Below the pieces are notes generated by a model. The model saw only the letters and a program-made list of their open reading frames with translations, was not told the DNA's origin and did no database searches. Positions 1 to 9,177 of a stretch of DNA of 64,000 bases are shown one piece after another. The stretch lies in contig NZ_PGGV01000027.1 of NCBI RefSeq assembly GCF_002798405.1, positions 1-64,000 on the forward strand. The letters run 5' to 3'. Position 1 is the stretch's first letter, and each line of letters starts with the position of its first letter. A program made the translations under genes and the position numbers. This DNA is from Glycomyces xiaoerkulensis (GTDB taxonomy: Bacteria; Actinomycetota; Actinomycetes; Mycobacteriales; Micromonosporaceae).

Positions 1-987
1 GATGCGACCGTGACCGGCTCGAGTGGGAACTACACCGCCCAGCACGGGGGCAGCACCGTCTACACCGGCGGGGACTACCGGGCCGCGATCCAGACCGCCG
101 TCGACGCCCTCGGCAACGGCCAACGCGTCTCAGTCATGGCCTCCGGCTCCATCGGCGGCAGCACCATCTGGATCCCCAGCAACCGCACCTTCGAAGGCTG
201 CGGCACCATCAACGCCGGCAACAACGGCGGCCGCGGCGCCATCGAGTCGACCAACACCTCGAACGTGTCCATCCCCCACCTCGACCTCACCGGCGACCCG
301 TACTTCGGGATGCGGTTCTTCGGCAACAACGGCCTCCACCTCGGCCAGATCAACCTCAACCTCGACGGCGGCATCGGCATCCGCTTCGAACGCGACGAAC
401 CGGCCAGCTCCAACGTGACCATGGACTACGTCTACGTCAACGGCGCCGGCAACCACGGGGTCGAGACCTGGAACGTCGACGGGTTGGAGATCGGCACCGT
501 CGTCGCCCGCAACACCGCCTACGCCGGCCTGCTGCTCAACAACACCCGCAACGCCAACATCGGGCTGGTCGACGGCGACAACGTCGCCTCCGGCACCGGC
601 TACGCCACCTTCCGCACCGCCAACCGCGCCGGCAGGCTCGCCGACGGCTCCTACGCCACCAACATCTACGTCGACCGGGTCGTCTCCCGCGGCGGCGGCC
701 GCGGCATCTTCTGCGTCTCCGAATCCGGCGGCGTCCGCATCGGCCAGGTCGACCTGGCCGGCAACGGCAACAACGCCATCCTGATCGAGAACTGCTACAA
801 CTACACCATCGCCGGCGGCACCGTCGACGGCGGCGGCGAAGTCCGCATCGCCGCCCGCAGCGAATTCGCCAACACCCGCGACACCGACATCACCCTGACG
901 GTCAACAACACCTCGGTCCGCGAATCACCCTGCGCCGACAACTCCACCTGGAACCTCTCCGGCAACGCCAGCATCGACATCTGCTAA
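1..987 (+). CDS. Secreted beta-helix (pectate-lyase-like) protein, 5' end missing
   Basis: The reading frame is open from the first base, so the true start lies upstream; a GTG at position 10 is internal. The 325+ visible residues are rich in Gly, Asn, Thr and Asp, with regularly spaced short strands such as SNVTMDYVYVNG and NIYVDRVVSRGG. This is the pattern of a right-handed parallel beta-helix (pectate lyase/polygalacturonase superfold). There are two late Cys (near FCVSES and ENCYNY) and a C-terminal Cys pair. Known members are secreted polysaccharide-binding or polysaccharide-degrading proteins. No catalytic motif could be assigned, so substrate and activity are unknown. A strong hairpin follows the stop codon. 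Confidence 0.6.
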   Translation, partial: DATVTGSSGNYTAQHGGSTVYTGGDYRAAIQTAVDALGNGQRVSVMASGSIGGSTIWIPSNRTFEGCGTINAGNNGGRGAIESTNTSNVSIPHLDLTGDPYFGMRFFGNNGLHLGQINLNLDGGIGIRFERDEPASSNVTMDYVYVNGAGNHGVETWNVDGLEIGTVVARNTAYAGLLLNNTRNANIGLVDGDNVASGTGYATFRTANRAGRLADGSYATNIYVDRVVSRGGGRGIFCVSESGGVRIGQVDLAGNGNNAILIENCYNYTIAGGTVDGGGEVRIAARSEFANTRDTDITLTVNNTSVRESPCADNSTWNLSGNASIDIC

Positions 988-1001
988 CCACCGGACGACA
1001 A

Positions 1002-1034
1002 CGGGGCCGCGGACACAACCCGCGGCCCCGTTTC
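1002..1034. terminator. Bidirectional hairpin terminator between beta-helix gene and glk
   Basis: A perfect 11-bp stem (CGGGGCCGCGG at 1002-1012 and its complement at 1020-1030) with a 7-base loop is followed by TTT. It lies 14 bases after the upstream stop and before the convergent glk stop, so it can serve both strands. Confidence 0.75.
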
Positions 1035-1043
1035 GCGTTCGCC

Positions 1044-1994
1044 TCAGCCGCGGCTGCGGGCCAGGTCGGCCGCACCGATGACCCCGGCCTTGGAACCGAG
1101 CACGGCGGCCTTGATCTCGGCCACCGGCAGCGTCGCGCGCTTGGACAGGGCCGCGGTGAAGTGCCGCCGGACCGGTTCGAGCAGCAGATCGCCGGCGTCG
1201 ACCACGCCGCCGCCGATGATGATCACCCCGGGGTCGATCAACTGCACCATGTCCGCGGCGGAATTGCCGAGGTAGTACCCGACGGAGTCGAAGGCGGCCA
1301 GCGCGACCTCGTCGCCGTCGCGGGCGGCCTCGGAGATCTGGCGCCCGGTGATGGAGTCGGCCTCGCCGCCGGCGAGCTTGAGCATCAGCGCGGCCTTGTC
1401 GGGCTCCCGGTCGGCGCCTTCGCGGGCGGCCTGGGTCAGGGCCCGCCCGGAGGCGTACTGCTCCAGGCAGCCCAGGCGGCCGCAGCCGCACTCGCGGCCG
1501 TCGGGGACCATGAGGGTGTGGCCGATCTCGGCGGCGACGCCGTGGGTGCCGCGCAGCAGGTAGTCCTTTACGACGATGCCGCCGCCGACGCCGGTGCCGA
1601 TGGTGTAGAGGACCGAGGAGCGGAAGCCCGCGGCGGCGCCGAACCGGTGCTCGCCCCAGATGGCGACGTTGGCGTCGTTCTCGACGATGACCGGCAGGCC
1701 GGTCGCCTCGGCGACCTTCTCGCGCAGGGGCTCGTCCTGCCAGGAGAGGTTGGGGGCGAGCATGACCGTGGACCGGTCGGCGGAGATCCAGCCGGCGGCG
1801 CCGATGCCGACCGCTTCGATGCCGTCGCGGTCGGCGCGCAGCTCGTCGACGACGTCCTTGACCGCGCTGATGACGCCGGGGGTGTCGTCCGCCGGGGTGG
1901 GGCGGCGGGCCGTGGCGAGGACGTTGCCGGCTTCGTCGACGAGGCCGCCGCCGACTTTGGTCCCCCCGATGTCGACCCCGATAGTCAGACTCAC
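1044..1994 (-). CDS. glk: ROK-family glucokinase
   Basis: This gene encodes a cytoplasmic ROK-family sugar kinase of 316 residues, the normal size. The phosphate-binding motif DIGGTK lies at residues 8-13. The catalytic Asp is D107 in the VENDAN motif. The ROK zinc site is present as GH at 158-159 and C169/C171/C176 in ECGCGRLGCLE. Actinobacterial enzymes of this group phosphorylate glucose with ATP (some use polyphosphate), and the Streptomyces GlkA protein also mediates carbon catabolite repression. The start is GTG with a GGAGGG ribosome site 7 bases upstream. The gene is divergent from the acyl-CoA ligase gene, a neighbourhood also seen in Streptomyces as I recall. Confidence 0.9.
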   Translation of the reverse strand: MSLTIGVDIGGTKVGGGLVDEAGNVLATARRPTPADDTPGVISAVKDVVDELRADRDGIEAVGIGAAGWISADRSTVMLAPNLSWQDEPLREKVAEATGLPVIVENDANVAIWGEHRFGAAAGFRSSVLYTIGTGVGGGIVVKDYLLRGTHGVAAEIGHTLMVPDGRECGCGRLGCLEQYASGRALTQAAREGADREPDKAALMLKLAGGEADSITGRQISEAARDGDEVALAAFDSVGYYLGNSAADMVQLIDPGVIIIGGGVVDAGDLLLEPVRRHFTAALSKRATLPVAEIKAAVLGSKAGVIGAADLARSRG

Positions 1995-2207
1995 TGCTGT
2001 CCCTCCAGCGGACTAGCGAACAGGATGCTTAAGATTCTCCGCGACGCTGCGGGCCAACGCCAGACTTTACGGCATGGTTACCGGTGGTGGCTATCGGCCG
2101 GTCTATCAGCGTTCCCTCCGGGTCGGGCGTCCGACGTCGCATTTCCCACCGGGTCGGACTATCATCATGGTTCAGCTCACAGTCCGGCCGCAAGGACGGA
2201 GTGACTC

Positions 2208-2224
2208 ACCGGTAACATACTGGT
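2208..2224. promoter_or_regulatory. Imperfect palindrome upstream of acyl-CoA ligase gene
   Basis: ACCGGTAACATACTGGT matches its own reverse complement at 12 of 17 positions, with arms ACCGGT and ACTGGT. It sits about 50 bases before the ATG of the ligase gene in a divergent promoter region. Its size and position suit a TetR-type lipid-metabolism repressor, but the regulator is not identified. Confidence 0.35.
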
Positions 2225-2272
2225 AAGCCGAATTTCAGTGCCGAGAACCGGCAAGTCGAACGGAGCCTGCCC

Positions 2273-4099
2273 ATGCGCGAGTTCGCCGTCCCCCCCGTGG
2301 TGACTGTGCCCGATGAAGACAACACCGTGACCTCCCTGTGGGACTCCGCCGAGAACCACCCCGGCAGCGTCCTGTACCTGCGCACATACGACGACGGGGC
2401 GACCTGGGAGGAGGTCACCGCCGCCGAGTTCCGCGACCAGGTGGTCGGCGTCGCCCGCGGCCTGAGCGCGGCCGGCATCCAGCCGGGCGACCGGGTCGCG
2501 CTGATGTCCCGCACCAGATACGAGTGGACGCTGTTCGACTACGCGATCTGGACGGCCGGGGCGGTGACGGTGCCGATCTACGAGACCTCCTCGGCCGACC
2601 AGGCCGCATGGGTCATCTCCGATTCCGGAGCCGTGGCCGCCGTCGTCGAGACCGGCGAGAACCGCGAGCTCGTCGAGGGCTGCGGCGCCGAGGTCGAGAA
2701 CCTCTGGACGATCGACCAGGGCGCGGTGGAGACGCTGACCGAGTCCGGGGCCGAGGCCGAGGTCGACATCGAGGGCCGCCGCACCTCCCGGAAGGCCGAC
2801 GACCTGGCGACGATCATCTACACCTCGGGCACCACCGGCCGCTCCAAGGGCTGCATGCTCACCCACCGGAACCTGCTGGCCGACATCCGCAACGTCCTGC
2901 CCGAGGTCCCCAACATCCTGCACGAGAACGCACGGATGCTCATGTTCCTGCCGCTGGCGCACGTCCTGGCCCGCATCCTGCAGGTCGGCGCCATCGAGTC
3001 CCGCATCGCCCTGGCGCATTTCTCGGACCGGTCGAAGCTGGCCCAGATCATGCCGGTGGTCAGGCCGACCACGCTGCTGGCGATCCCGCGGGTGTTCGAG
3101 AAGGTGTACAACAACGCCTACCAGAAGGCCGTCGACGGCGGGAAGGGCCACCTGTTCGAAAAGGCCGCCGTCTGCGCGAAGGAGTACAGCCGCGCCCTCG
3201 ACACGCCCGCCGGTCCCGGACTGCGGCTGAAACTGCGGCACAAGCTGTGGGACGTACTGGTGTACTCCAAGCTGCGCGCCGCGCTCGGCGGCGAGTGCTT
3301 CGGCGCGGTCTCGGGCGGCGCGGCCCTGGGCCAGGAGCTGGGGCACTTCTTCCGCGGCGTCGGGGTGACGATCTACGAGGGATACGGCCTGACCGAGACC
3401 GCGCCGGTGCTCACGCTCAACCTCGAGAACGCCATCAAGATCGGCTCGGTGGGGCGGCCGACCCCGGGAACGGCGCTTCGCGTCGCCGACGACGGCGAGC
3501 TACAGTCCAAGGGGCCGCAGGTCTTCCAGGGCTACTGGAACAACGACGCCGAGACTGCGGAGGTGCTCGACGCCGACGGCTGGTTCTCCACCGGCGACCT
3601 GGCCGAGATCGACGACGACGGCTACTGCACCATCACCGGCCGCAAGAAGGACATCATCGTCACCTCCGGGGGCAAGAACGTCGCCCCCGCACCACTGGAG
3701 AAGGTGATGGACTCGCATCCGCTCATCGCCTATGCGATGGTCGTCGGCGAGGGGCGGCCCTACATCGGCACGCTCCTCGCGCTGGACGGGGAGATGCTGC
3801 CGGACTGGCTCGAACGCCACGGCAAGGACCCCCGGACGCCGATCGCAGACGCGCGAGAGGACGATGACCTGCTAGAAGAGCTGCAAAAGGCCGTCGACCG
3901 GGCCAACGAGACGGTCTCACGGGCCGAGCAAATCAAGCGTTTCCGAGTGATTCCCGCCGAACTCAGCGAAGATACCGGAGAAATCACTCCCTCGACCAAG
4001 GTCAAACGCCACGTGGTCATGAAAAAATACTCAGACGAGATCAATGCGCTCTACGAAGAGGCGCGGCGAAGCGAGAAGAGTTCTTCCGAGAAGAGTTAG
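2273..4099 (+). CDS. Long-chain fatty-acid-CoA ligase (FadD15 type)
   Basis: This 608-residue AMP-forming acyl-CoA synthetase activates long-chain fatty acids with ATP and CoA. The P-loop-like motif IIYTSGTTGRSKG is at residues 181-193. The A5 motif GYGLTETAP is near residue 370. The A7/A8 region GWFSTGDL...GRKKDIIVTSGGKN is near 440-470, so all core motifs are present. The ATG start fits family N-termini. The stop is 9 bases before the histidine kinase gene, suggesting one transcript. The neighbouring pimB on the other strand mirrors the fadD15-pimB pairing of Mycobacterium. The substrate chain length cannot be told from sequence. Confidence 0.9.
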   Translation: MREFAVPPVVTVPDEDNTVTSLWDSAENHPGSVLYLRTYDDGATWEEVTAAEFRDQVVGVARGLSAAGIQPGDRVALMSRTRYEWTLFDYAIWTAGAVTVPIYETSSADQAAWVISDSGAVAAVVETGENRELVEGCGAEVENLWTIDQGAVETLTESGAEAEVDIEGRRTSRKADDLATIIYTSGTTGRSKGCMLTHRNLLADIRNVLPEVPNILHENARMLMFLPLAHVLARILQVGAIESRIALAHFSDRSKLAQIMPVVRPTTLLAIPRVFEKVYNNAYQKAVDGGKGHLFEKAAVCAKEYSRALDTPAGPGLRLKLRHKLWDVLVYSKLRAALGGECFGAVSGGAALGQELGHFFRGVGVTIYEGYGLTETAPVLTLNLENAIKIGSVGRPTPGTALRVADDGELQSKGPQVFQGYWNNDAETAEVLDADGWFSTGDLAEIDDDGYCTITGRKKDIIVTSGGKNVAPAPLEKVMDSHPLIAYAMVVGEGRPYIGTLLALDGEMLPDWLERHGKDPRTPIADAREDDDLLEELQKAVDRANETVSRAEQIKRFRVIPAELSEDTGEITPSTKVKRHVVMKKYSDEINALYEEARRSEKSSSEKS

Positions 4100-4108
4100 C
4101 GAGGCTCC

Positions 4109-5887
4109 ATGAGCGAGGAGGCGGTGCTGGAACGGCAGTGGCGTCTACCCGCCGTGGCACTGCGGGCGGTGCTGTTCGTCCTCGTCGCCGTCTTCGGATG
4201 GGCGTCGGTCGGCATCGTTCCGGCCGCCACCTGGTGCGGCGTCCTCGCGCTCGCGGCGCTGCCCGGCGTCGCCCTCCCCCGGCACCGCATCCTGGCCCCG
4301 GCCGGCAGGCTCGCCGAGGTCGTCGTGGTCGTCCTCGGCACCCTCGCCACCGGCGGCCTTCCGGCGTGGATGCTGCCGTACCTGATCGCGCCGTTCGCCA
4401 CCGCCGCCTTCGAGGCCTCCGCGCCCGGGGAGCCGGCCGGGTACGCCAGGTTCCGGATCTGGGGGCCGCCGGCGCTGGTGGCGGTCGCGGCGGTGGGGCT
4501 GCTCATCCAGACCCCGCGCGTGTCGGCCTTCGACCGCGGCACCTACGTCACCACGGTGGCCGTCGCGCTCGCCTTCGGGCTGGCGGCGGCGGTGGGCGCC
4601 TGGTGGCTGCGGCGGTTCCGCCGCTCGGACCAGACGCACTCGAAACTGCCGTATGCCGAGGCCGCGGCGCTGCTGACGCAGTTGCGCGTGGTCGCCAGGC
4701 AGCTTCCCGGATCGACGCTCGACCCGGGCGGGATCGCCACCGAGATCGTCGACACCGTCGGGCGCATCCCGGGGGCCGACCGGGTCGCGGTGCTGGCCGC
4801 CTCCTCCGGCAGGCGCCTGGTGGTGCTGTCCCAGCACGCCGACGAGCGGGTCGACTGGGAGACCTCCCCGCAGTTGAACACGCTCCTGGCCGACGCCTGG
4901 GCCGGGCAGAAGCCGCAGGCCGGCCAACTGCCGCTGTCGCGCTCCACGCAGGGTCCGGTGGCGTCGCTGGTGATCCCGCTGATCGCCGAGGGCCGCACGG
5001 TGGGCCTGGTCGCGATCGAGTCGGACGACCCGGCCGCGTTCGGCGCCGAGGCGATCACGCTCGCCGCCGACCAGACCAAGGGCGCGGCACTCCGCCTGGA
5101 GACGGCGCTGCTGTTCGAGGACGTGCGGTCGATGGCGACCACCGAGGAGCGGCAGCGGCTGGCCCGCGAAATCCACGACGGCATCGCCCAGGAGCTGGCG
5201 ATGCTCGGCTACGGCATCGACAACGCGATGGCGGTCCTCCCGCCCGACGCCGGCGAGGCCACCGTCGAGCTGGAGGACCTGCGCAGCGAGGTGACCCGGC
5301 TCGTCACCGAGCTGCGGTTCTCGCTGTTCGAGCTGCGGTCGAACGTCGACCGCCAAGGGGGGCTGGCATCGGCGATCGCGGACTATGCTCGGACGGTGGG
5401 GGCTTCGGCCGGGCTGCGGGTGCACCTGTCGCTCGACGAGGGCGGCGCGCGGCTGCCGGCGAGCACCGAGGCCGAGCTGCTGCGGATCGCTCAGGAGGCG
5501 ATCACGAACGCGCGCAAGCACGCTCGCGCCGAGAACCTCTGGGTCACCTGCGAGGTCGACCCTCCGTACACCCGGATCGAGGTCACCGACGACGGTCAGG
5601 GACTGGCCGGCGAGGCCGCCGAGGGCCGCTACGGCCTGGCGATCATGAGCGAGCGCGCCGAGCGCATCCGCGGTTCGCTGGAGATCCGGCCCCGCCAGCC
5701 CCACGGCACCACCGTGGCGGTCGTGCTCAACGCCTCCGCCCGGCCGACCCCGCAGACGACGCCGGCCCACCCGGGAACGGAGACGTGGGCCGCCACCGAC
5801 CGCATGGCCGCAACCGAACAGACCACTACCGCGCCCGTCGGGTCCGCCGCGCGGCCCGAGGTAGCCGATGAGGAGAGAGACGAATGA
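4109..5887 (+). CDS. Sensor histidine kinase (NarL/DesK class, GAF-like domain)
   Basis: This is a 592-residue membrane sensor kinase. Residues ~10-175 hold about five hydrophobic segments. Residues ~185-335 resemble a GAF sensor domain. A HisKA_3 dimerisation domain follows, with the phospho-acceptor H356 in AREIHDG. The HATPase_c domain shows the N box (QEAITNARKHA) and G box (DDGQGL) near 455-500. The tail beyond ~545 is Thr/Ala-rich and probably disordered. It overlaps the response-regulator gene by ATGA, so the two are translationally coupled and almost certainly cognate. The signal is unknown; the lipid-metabolism neighbours suggest an envelope or lipid cue, which is inference. Confidence 0.88.
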   Translation: MSEEAVLERQWRLPAVALRAVLFVLVAVFGWASVGIVPAATWCGVLALAALPGVALPRHRILAPAGRLAEVVVVVLGTLATGGLPAWMLPYLIAPFATAAFEASAPGEPAGYARFRIWGPPALVAVAAVGLLIQTPRVSAFDRGTYVTTVAVALAFGLAAAVGAWWLRRFRRSDQTHSKLPYAEAAALLTQLRVVARQLPGSTLDPGGIATEIVDTVGRIPGADRVAVLAASSGRRLVVLSQHADERVDWETSPQLNTLLADAWAGQKPQAGQLPLSRSTQGPVASLVIPLIAEGRTVGLVAIESDDPAAFGAEAITLAADQTKGAALRLETALLFEDVRSMATTEERQRLAREIHDGIAQELAMLGYGIDNAMAVLPPDAGEATVELEDLRSEVTRLVTELRFSLFELRSNVDRQGGLASAIADYARTVGASAGLRVHLSLDEGGARLPASTEAELLRIAQEAITNARKHARAENLWVTCEVDPPYTRIEVTDDGQGLAGEAAEGRYGLAIMSERAERIRGSLEIRPRQPHGTTVAVVLNASARPTPQTTPAHPGTETWAATDRMAATEQTTTAPVGSAARPEVADEERDE

Positions 5888-6558
5888 CTGCTGCTGCGCC
5901 TGAACCGACCGGTCAGACCACGACGGTCCTGATCGTCGACGACCACGACCTGATCCGCAAGGGCCTCCGGCACGCCTTCGACCGCGACCCGCAGTTCGAG
6001 GTCGTCGGCGAGGCCGACACCGCCGCCGAGGCGCTGCGGCAGGCCACCTCGCTGATGCCCAGCGTGGTCATCATGGATCTGCGCCTCCCCGACGGCTCGG
6101 GCCTGGAAGCGACCCGGAAGCTGCGCAAGACCCACCCGAGCATGGGCATCGTGGTGCTGACGATGTACGCCGGCGACGACCAGTTGTTCGGGGCCCTGGA
6201 CGCGGGCGCGAGCGCCTTCGTCCCCAAGAGCGCCCCCTCCAGCGACGTGGTCTCGGCCGCCCGGCACGCCTCGTCGAATCCGACCGCGTTCAGCGCCGCG
6301 GACCTGGCCGAGGCGATGCAGCGGCGGCTGACCCCGTCCGGCCCGCAACTGTCGCCGCGCGAATCGCAGGTGCTCAAGCTCCTCGCCGACGGCCTGTCGG
6401 TGGCCGGCATCGCCAAGCAGCTCTACGTCTCGGAGTCGACCGCCAAGACCCACATCTCGAAGCTCTACGAGAAGCTCGGTGCCGGCAACCGCGCCCAGGC
6501 GCTGATGACGGCGCTGAAGCTGGGACTGCTGGAGGCCCCGGACCAGCCGAAGTTCTAG
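5884..6558 (+). CDS. NarL/LuxR-family response regulator
   Basis: The protein has 224 residues. The receiver domain (about 14-130) has the acidic pair D19/D20, the phosphorylation site D65 in IMDLRLPDGSG, and K at the KSA motif. A LuxR-type helix-turn-helix (about 155-215) begins LSPRESQVLKLLADG. It is partnered with the upstream histidine kinase through a 4-base ATGA overlap. Its stop codon shares the tetranucleotide CTAG (6555-6558) with the stop of the convergent pimB gene, so no terminator fits between them. Targets are unknown; the adjacent acyl-CoA ligase and pimB are candidates. Confidence 0.9.
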   Translation: MTAAAPEPTGQTTTVLIVDDHDLIRKGLRHAFDRDPQFEVVGEADTAAEALRQATSLMPSVVIMDLRLPDGSGLEATRKLRKTHPSMGIVVLTMYAGDDQLFGALDAGASAFVPKSAPSSDVVSAARHASSNPTAFSAADLAEAMQRRLTPSGPQLSPRESQVLKLLADGLSVAGIAKQLYVSESTAKTHISKLYEKLGAGNRAQALMTALKLGLLEAPDQPKF

Positions 6559-7694
6559 ACTGTTTCGCCGTTGAGCATGGCTTCGAGCCGCCCGGCCTGG
6601 CGGGCCCAGGTCCATTCGCGGCAGGCCCACTCGCGGCTGGCGGCGGCGAACTTCCGCGCCAGGGCGTCGTCGGTGAGCACCTGCGTCAGCCGGTAGGCGA
6701 TCTCGCCGACGTCGCGGCCGTCGACGACCCAGCCGGACTGGTCGTGCAGGACCGTGTCGGGCGCGCCGCCGGAGTCCCCGGCGATGACCGGCAGGCCGCT
6801 CGCGGCGGCCTCCAGGAAGACCGCGCCCAGGCCCTCGACGTCGAGGCCGCGGCGGCGGGTGCGGCACGGCATCGCGAACACGTCCCCGGCGGCGAAGTGC
6901 CTGGCGAGCTCCCCTTCGGGGACCGCGCCGGTGAAGGTCACCGCGTCTTCGACGCCGTGGGCCCGGGTCAGGCGACGCAGCCGCTTCTCGTAGGGGCCGC
7001 GGCCGATGACGAGCAGCCGCACGTCCTCGCCGGCCCGCTCGCGCACGTGCGGCAGGGCGGCGATGAGCTTGTCCTGGCCCTTGCGGGGCACCAGCCGGGA
7101 GACGCAGACGATCACCGGCCGCCGGCCGAGGTCGTACCGGCGGCGGATCTCGGCGCCGTCGACGTCGGGGTTGAACATCTCGGTGTCGATCCCGAACGTG
7201 AGCTGCTCCAGCCTCGTCAGATGCCCGGCGACCGGGGCGAGGCGCCGGTAGGTGTAGCCGCCGAGGTAGGTCATGACGTCCAGGGAACCGGCGATGCGCT
7301 GGAGCGCGGCCCGGGTGCCGGGCATCATCGCCCAGCCGACCTCGTGGCCGTGGGTCAGGGCGATGGCCCGCTCGATGCCGGTGTCGCGCCGCAGGCGCGC
7401 GGCGAGCAGGCCGAGCGGGGCGGCCGCGCCGAACCAGACCCGGTCGCAGCGGTGCTCGCGGGCGACGGCGGTGACCGCGCGCGCCACGCGCGGGGTCGGC
7501 AGCAGCATCGAGGCGCGGTCTCTGACCACATCGAACGGCTGGGCGGCGTCGAACTCCCTCCAGCCGGGGGCCGATGAGGTGTAGACGACCAGATCCTCGG
7601 ACGGCAGGCGGAGGGCCATGCCGTGCACGAAGGTCTGGATGCCGCCCTTGCGAGGCGGAAAGTCGTTCGTGACCAGCAGTGTTCGACTCATCAT
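6555..7694 (-). CDS. pimB: GT4 phosphatidylinositol mannosyltransferase PimB
   Basis: This GT-B glycosyltransferase is about 379 residues long and adds the second mannose to phosphatidylinositol monomannoside in PIM/LM/LAM biosynthesis on the inner face of the membrane. The N-terminus RTLLVTNDFPPRKGGIQ is the family signature. GRGPYEKRL (donor site) and the GT4 motif EGLGAVFLEAAASGLPVIA are both present. Two adjacent ATGs are possible (7694 or 7691) behind GGAGGGGG; the open frame further upstream has no family similarity. The location opposite fadD15 matches mycobacterial gene order. Its 3' end overlaps the stop of the response-regulator gene. Confidence 0.87.
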   Translation of the reverse strand: MMSRTLLVTNDFPPRKGGIQTFVHGMALRLPSEDLVVYTSSAPGWREFDAAQPFDVVRDRASMLLPTPRVARAVTAVAREHRCDRVWFGAAAPLGLLAARLRRDTGIERAIALTHGHEVGWAMMPGTRAALQRIAGSLDVMTYLGGYTYRRLAPVAGHLTRLEQLTFGIDTEMFNPDVDGAEIRRRYDLGRRPVIVCVSRLVPRKGQDKLIAALPHVRERAGEDVRLLVIGRGPYEKRLRRLTRAHGVEDAVTFTGAVPEGELARHFAAGDVFAMPCRTRRRGLDVEGLGAVFLEAAASGLPVIAGDSGGAPDTVLHDQSGWVVDGRDVGEIAYRLTQVLTDDALARKFAAASREWACREWTWARQAGRLEAMLNGETV

Positions 7695-7839
7695 GACCCC
7701 CTCCATGATCGTCCCAGTTTGACACGGCACGGTGGATTCGGAGGGAATCGGAGGTGACCTGTCGGCGGCCGGTCCCGCATGGCGGTGAATCGCCCCTGCG
7801 ACCGGCGTCGCGAGCGGCTCCGGTGGCACACTGGGGTCC

Positions 7840-9177
7840 ATGACGAGCGGCGACGACGGGTCCGAGTCCGGCGACGAATCCGAACCGGCGGTGGTCTTCC
7901 TCACCGAACCGGTGCGCCGCCGAACCGTCGAGATCGCCGCAGCCGCGATGCCGGGCCTGCCGCAGGGACGGGTGCCGGCCAAACTGCGGCGCTATCTCAA
8001 GTTCAATCCGGCCAAGCGGGCCAAGCTCGCCCGCACCGCCATCGCCAACGAACTGGCCGACGACGACCGGTTCCGCGCCGGGCTCGCCGAGGTGCTCGCC
8101 TCCACCGACGCACCGCTGGTCAAGGCACTCCGTGAAGGCGAGGAGATCTCGGCGATGAGCGACCCGGCCGAGGTCGCCGCGCTGGCCTACCTGCTGCGGA
8201 CCGACGGCTGGGAGCGGGTGGTGGCCGCCTCGGCCGAGGCGATCCAGGAGGAGGCCGGGGCCGCGCCCGGCGCCGAGCGCGCCGACCCGCGGCTGGAGCA
8301 GCGGCTGGCCGCCGCCGAGAAGGAGAACCGGAAGCTGCGCGGGGCGCTGAACGAACAGCGTTCGGCCGCGTCCCGGCTGCAGGAGGACCTGCGCCGGGCC
8401 CGGCGGGAGCTGCGGGAGGCCGAGGAGCGGGCCGAGAAGGCGGCGGGCGACCTGGCCGCCGAGCGGGGCCGACTGCGGAAGTCCGACTCCGAGCGCCGCG
8501 CCGAGCGCCGGCGGCTGGAGGCCGAGGCGGGGGCGCTGCGGGACCAGTTGGAGGGCCTGCGGCGGGCCGACCGGGAATCGGACCGGCTGGCGTCCTCGCG
8601 GCTGTGGCTGCTGATGGAGACGCTCACCGGCACCGCCTCCGGTCTGCGGCGCGAACTGGGCCTGGACCCGGTGGACGAGCGCCCCGCGGAGTACGTGGCC
8701 GAGGAGCGCTGCGCCGAACCCGACACGCGGGAGGACGAGGGCTCCCGCGGCCTGGAACCGACAGACCCGCAGCGGCTCGACCACCTGCTGTCGCTGCCGA
8801 ATCCGCACCTGATCGTCGACGGCTACAACGTCACCATGAGCGCCTGGGGCGACACGCTCACGCTGGAGCAGCAGCGCAACCGGCTGGTGCAAGCCCTGGG
8901 CGCGATCGCGGCGCAGACGAACGCGGAGATCACGGTGGTCTTCGACGGGTCCGACCCGATCTTCGGGGCCAAGCCGAGCGCCCGCGGGGTGCGGGTGCTG
9001 TTCAGCGCCAAGGGCGAGATCGCCGACGACGTGGTGGTGGACCTGGCGCGGGTGGAGCCGAAGGGCCGACCGGTGGTGGTGGTCTCCTCCGACCGGGAGG
9101 TCGCCGAGCGGGCCCGCCGACACGACGCGTACGCGGCGCCCTCGGAGATGCTCGTCAAGCGGATTCAGCGACTCTGA
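7840..9177 (+). CDS. NYN/PIN-like domain protein with coiled coil
   Basis: This 445-residue cytoplasmic protein has three parts. An N-terminal helical domain spans about 1-150. A long charged coiled coil spans about 150-265 (AAEKENRKLRGALNEQ and onward, rich in E, R, A, L). A C-terminal NYN domain spans about 320-445, with LIVDGYNVTMSAWG, VVFDGSDP and VVVSSDREVAERA, i.e. the conserved Asp residues of the metal site. NYN domains are PIN-like RNases acting on structured RNA. This architecture is a conserved actinobacterial family without a settled function. The last 13 bases overlap the 3' end of the convergent RDD gene. Confidence 0.8.
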   Translation: MTSGDDGSESGDESEPAVVFLTEPVRRRTVEIAAAAMPGLPQGRVPAKLRRYLKFNPAKRAKLARTAIANELADDDRFRAGLAEVLASTDAPLVKALREGEEISAMSDPAEVAALAYLLRTDGWERVVAASAEAIQEEAGAAPGAERADPRLEQRLAAAEKENRKLRGALNEQRSAASRLQEDLRRARRELREAEERAEKAAGDLAAERGRLRKSDSERRAERRRLEAEAGALRDQLEGLRRADRESDRLASSRLWLLMETLTGTASGLRRELGLDPVDERPAEYVAEERCAEPDTREDEGSRGLEPTDPQRLDHLLSLPNPHLIVDGYNVTMSAWGDTLTLEQQRNRLVQALGAIAAQTNAEITVVFDGSDPIFGAKPSARGVRVLFSAKGEIADDVVVDLARVEPKGRPVVVVSSDREVAERARRHDAYAAPSEMLVKRIQRL

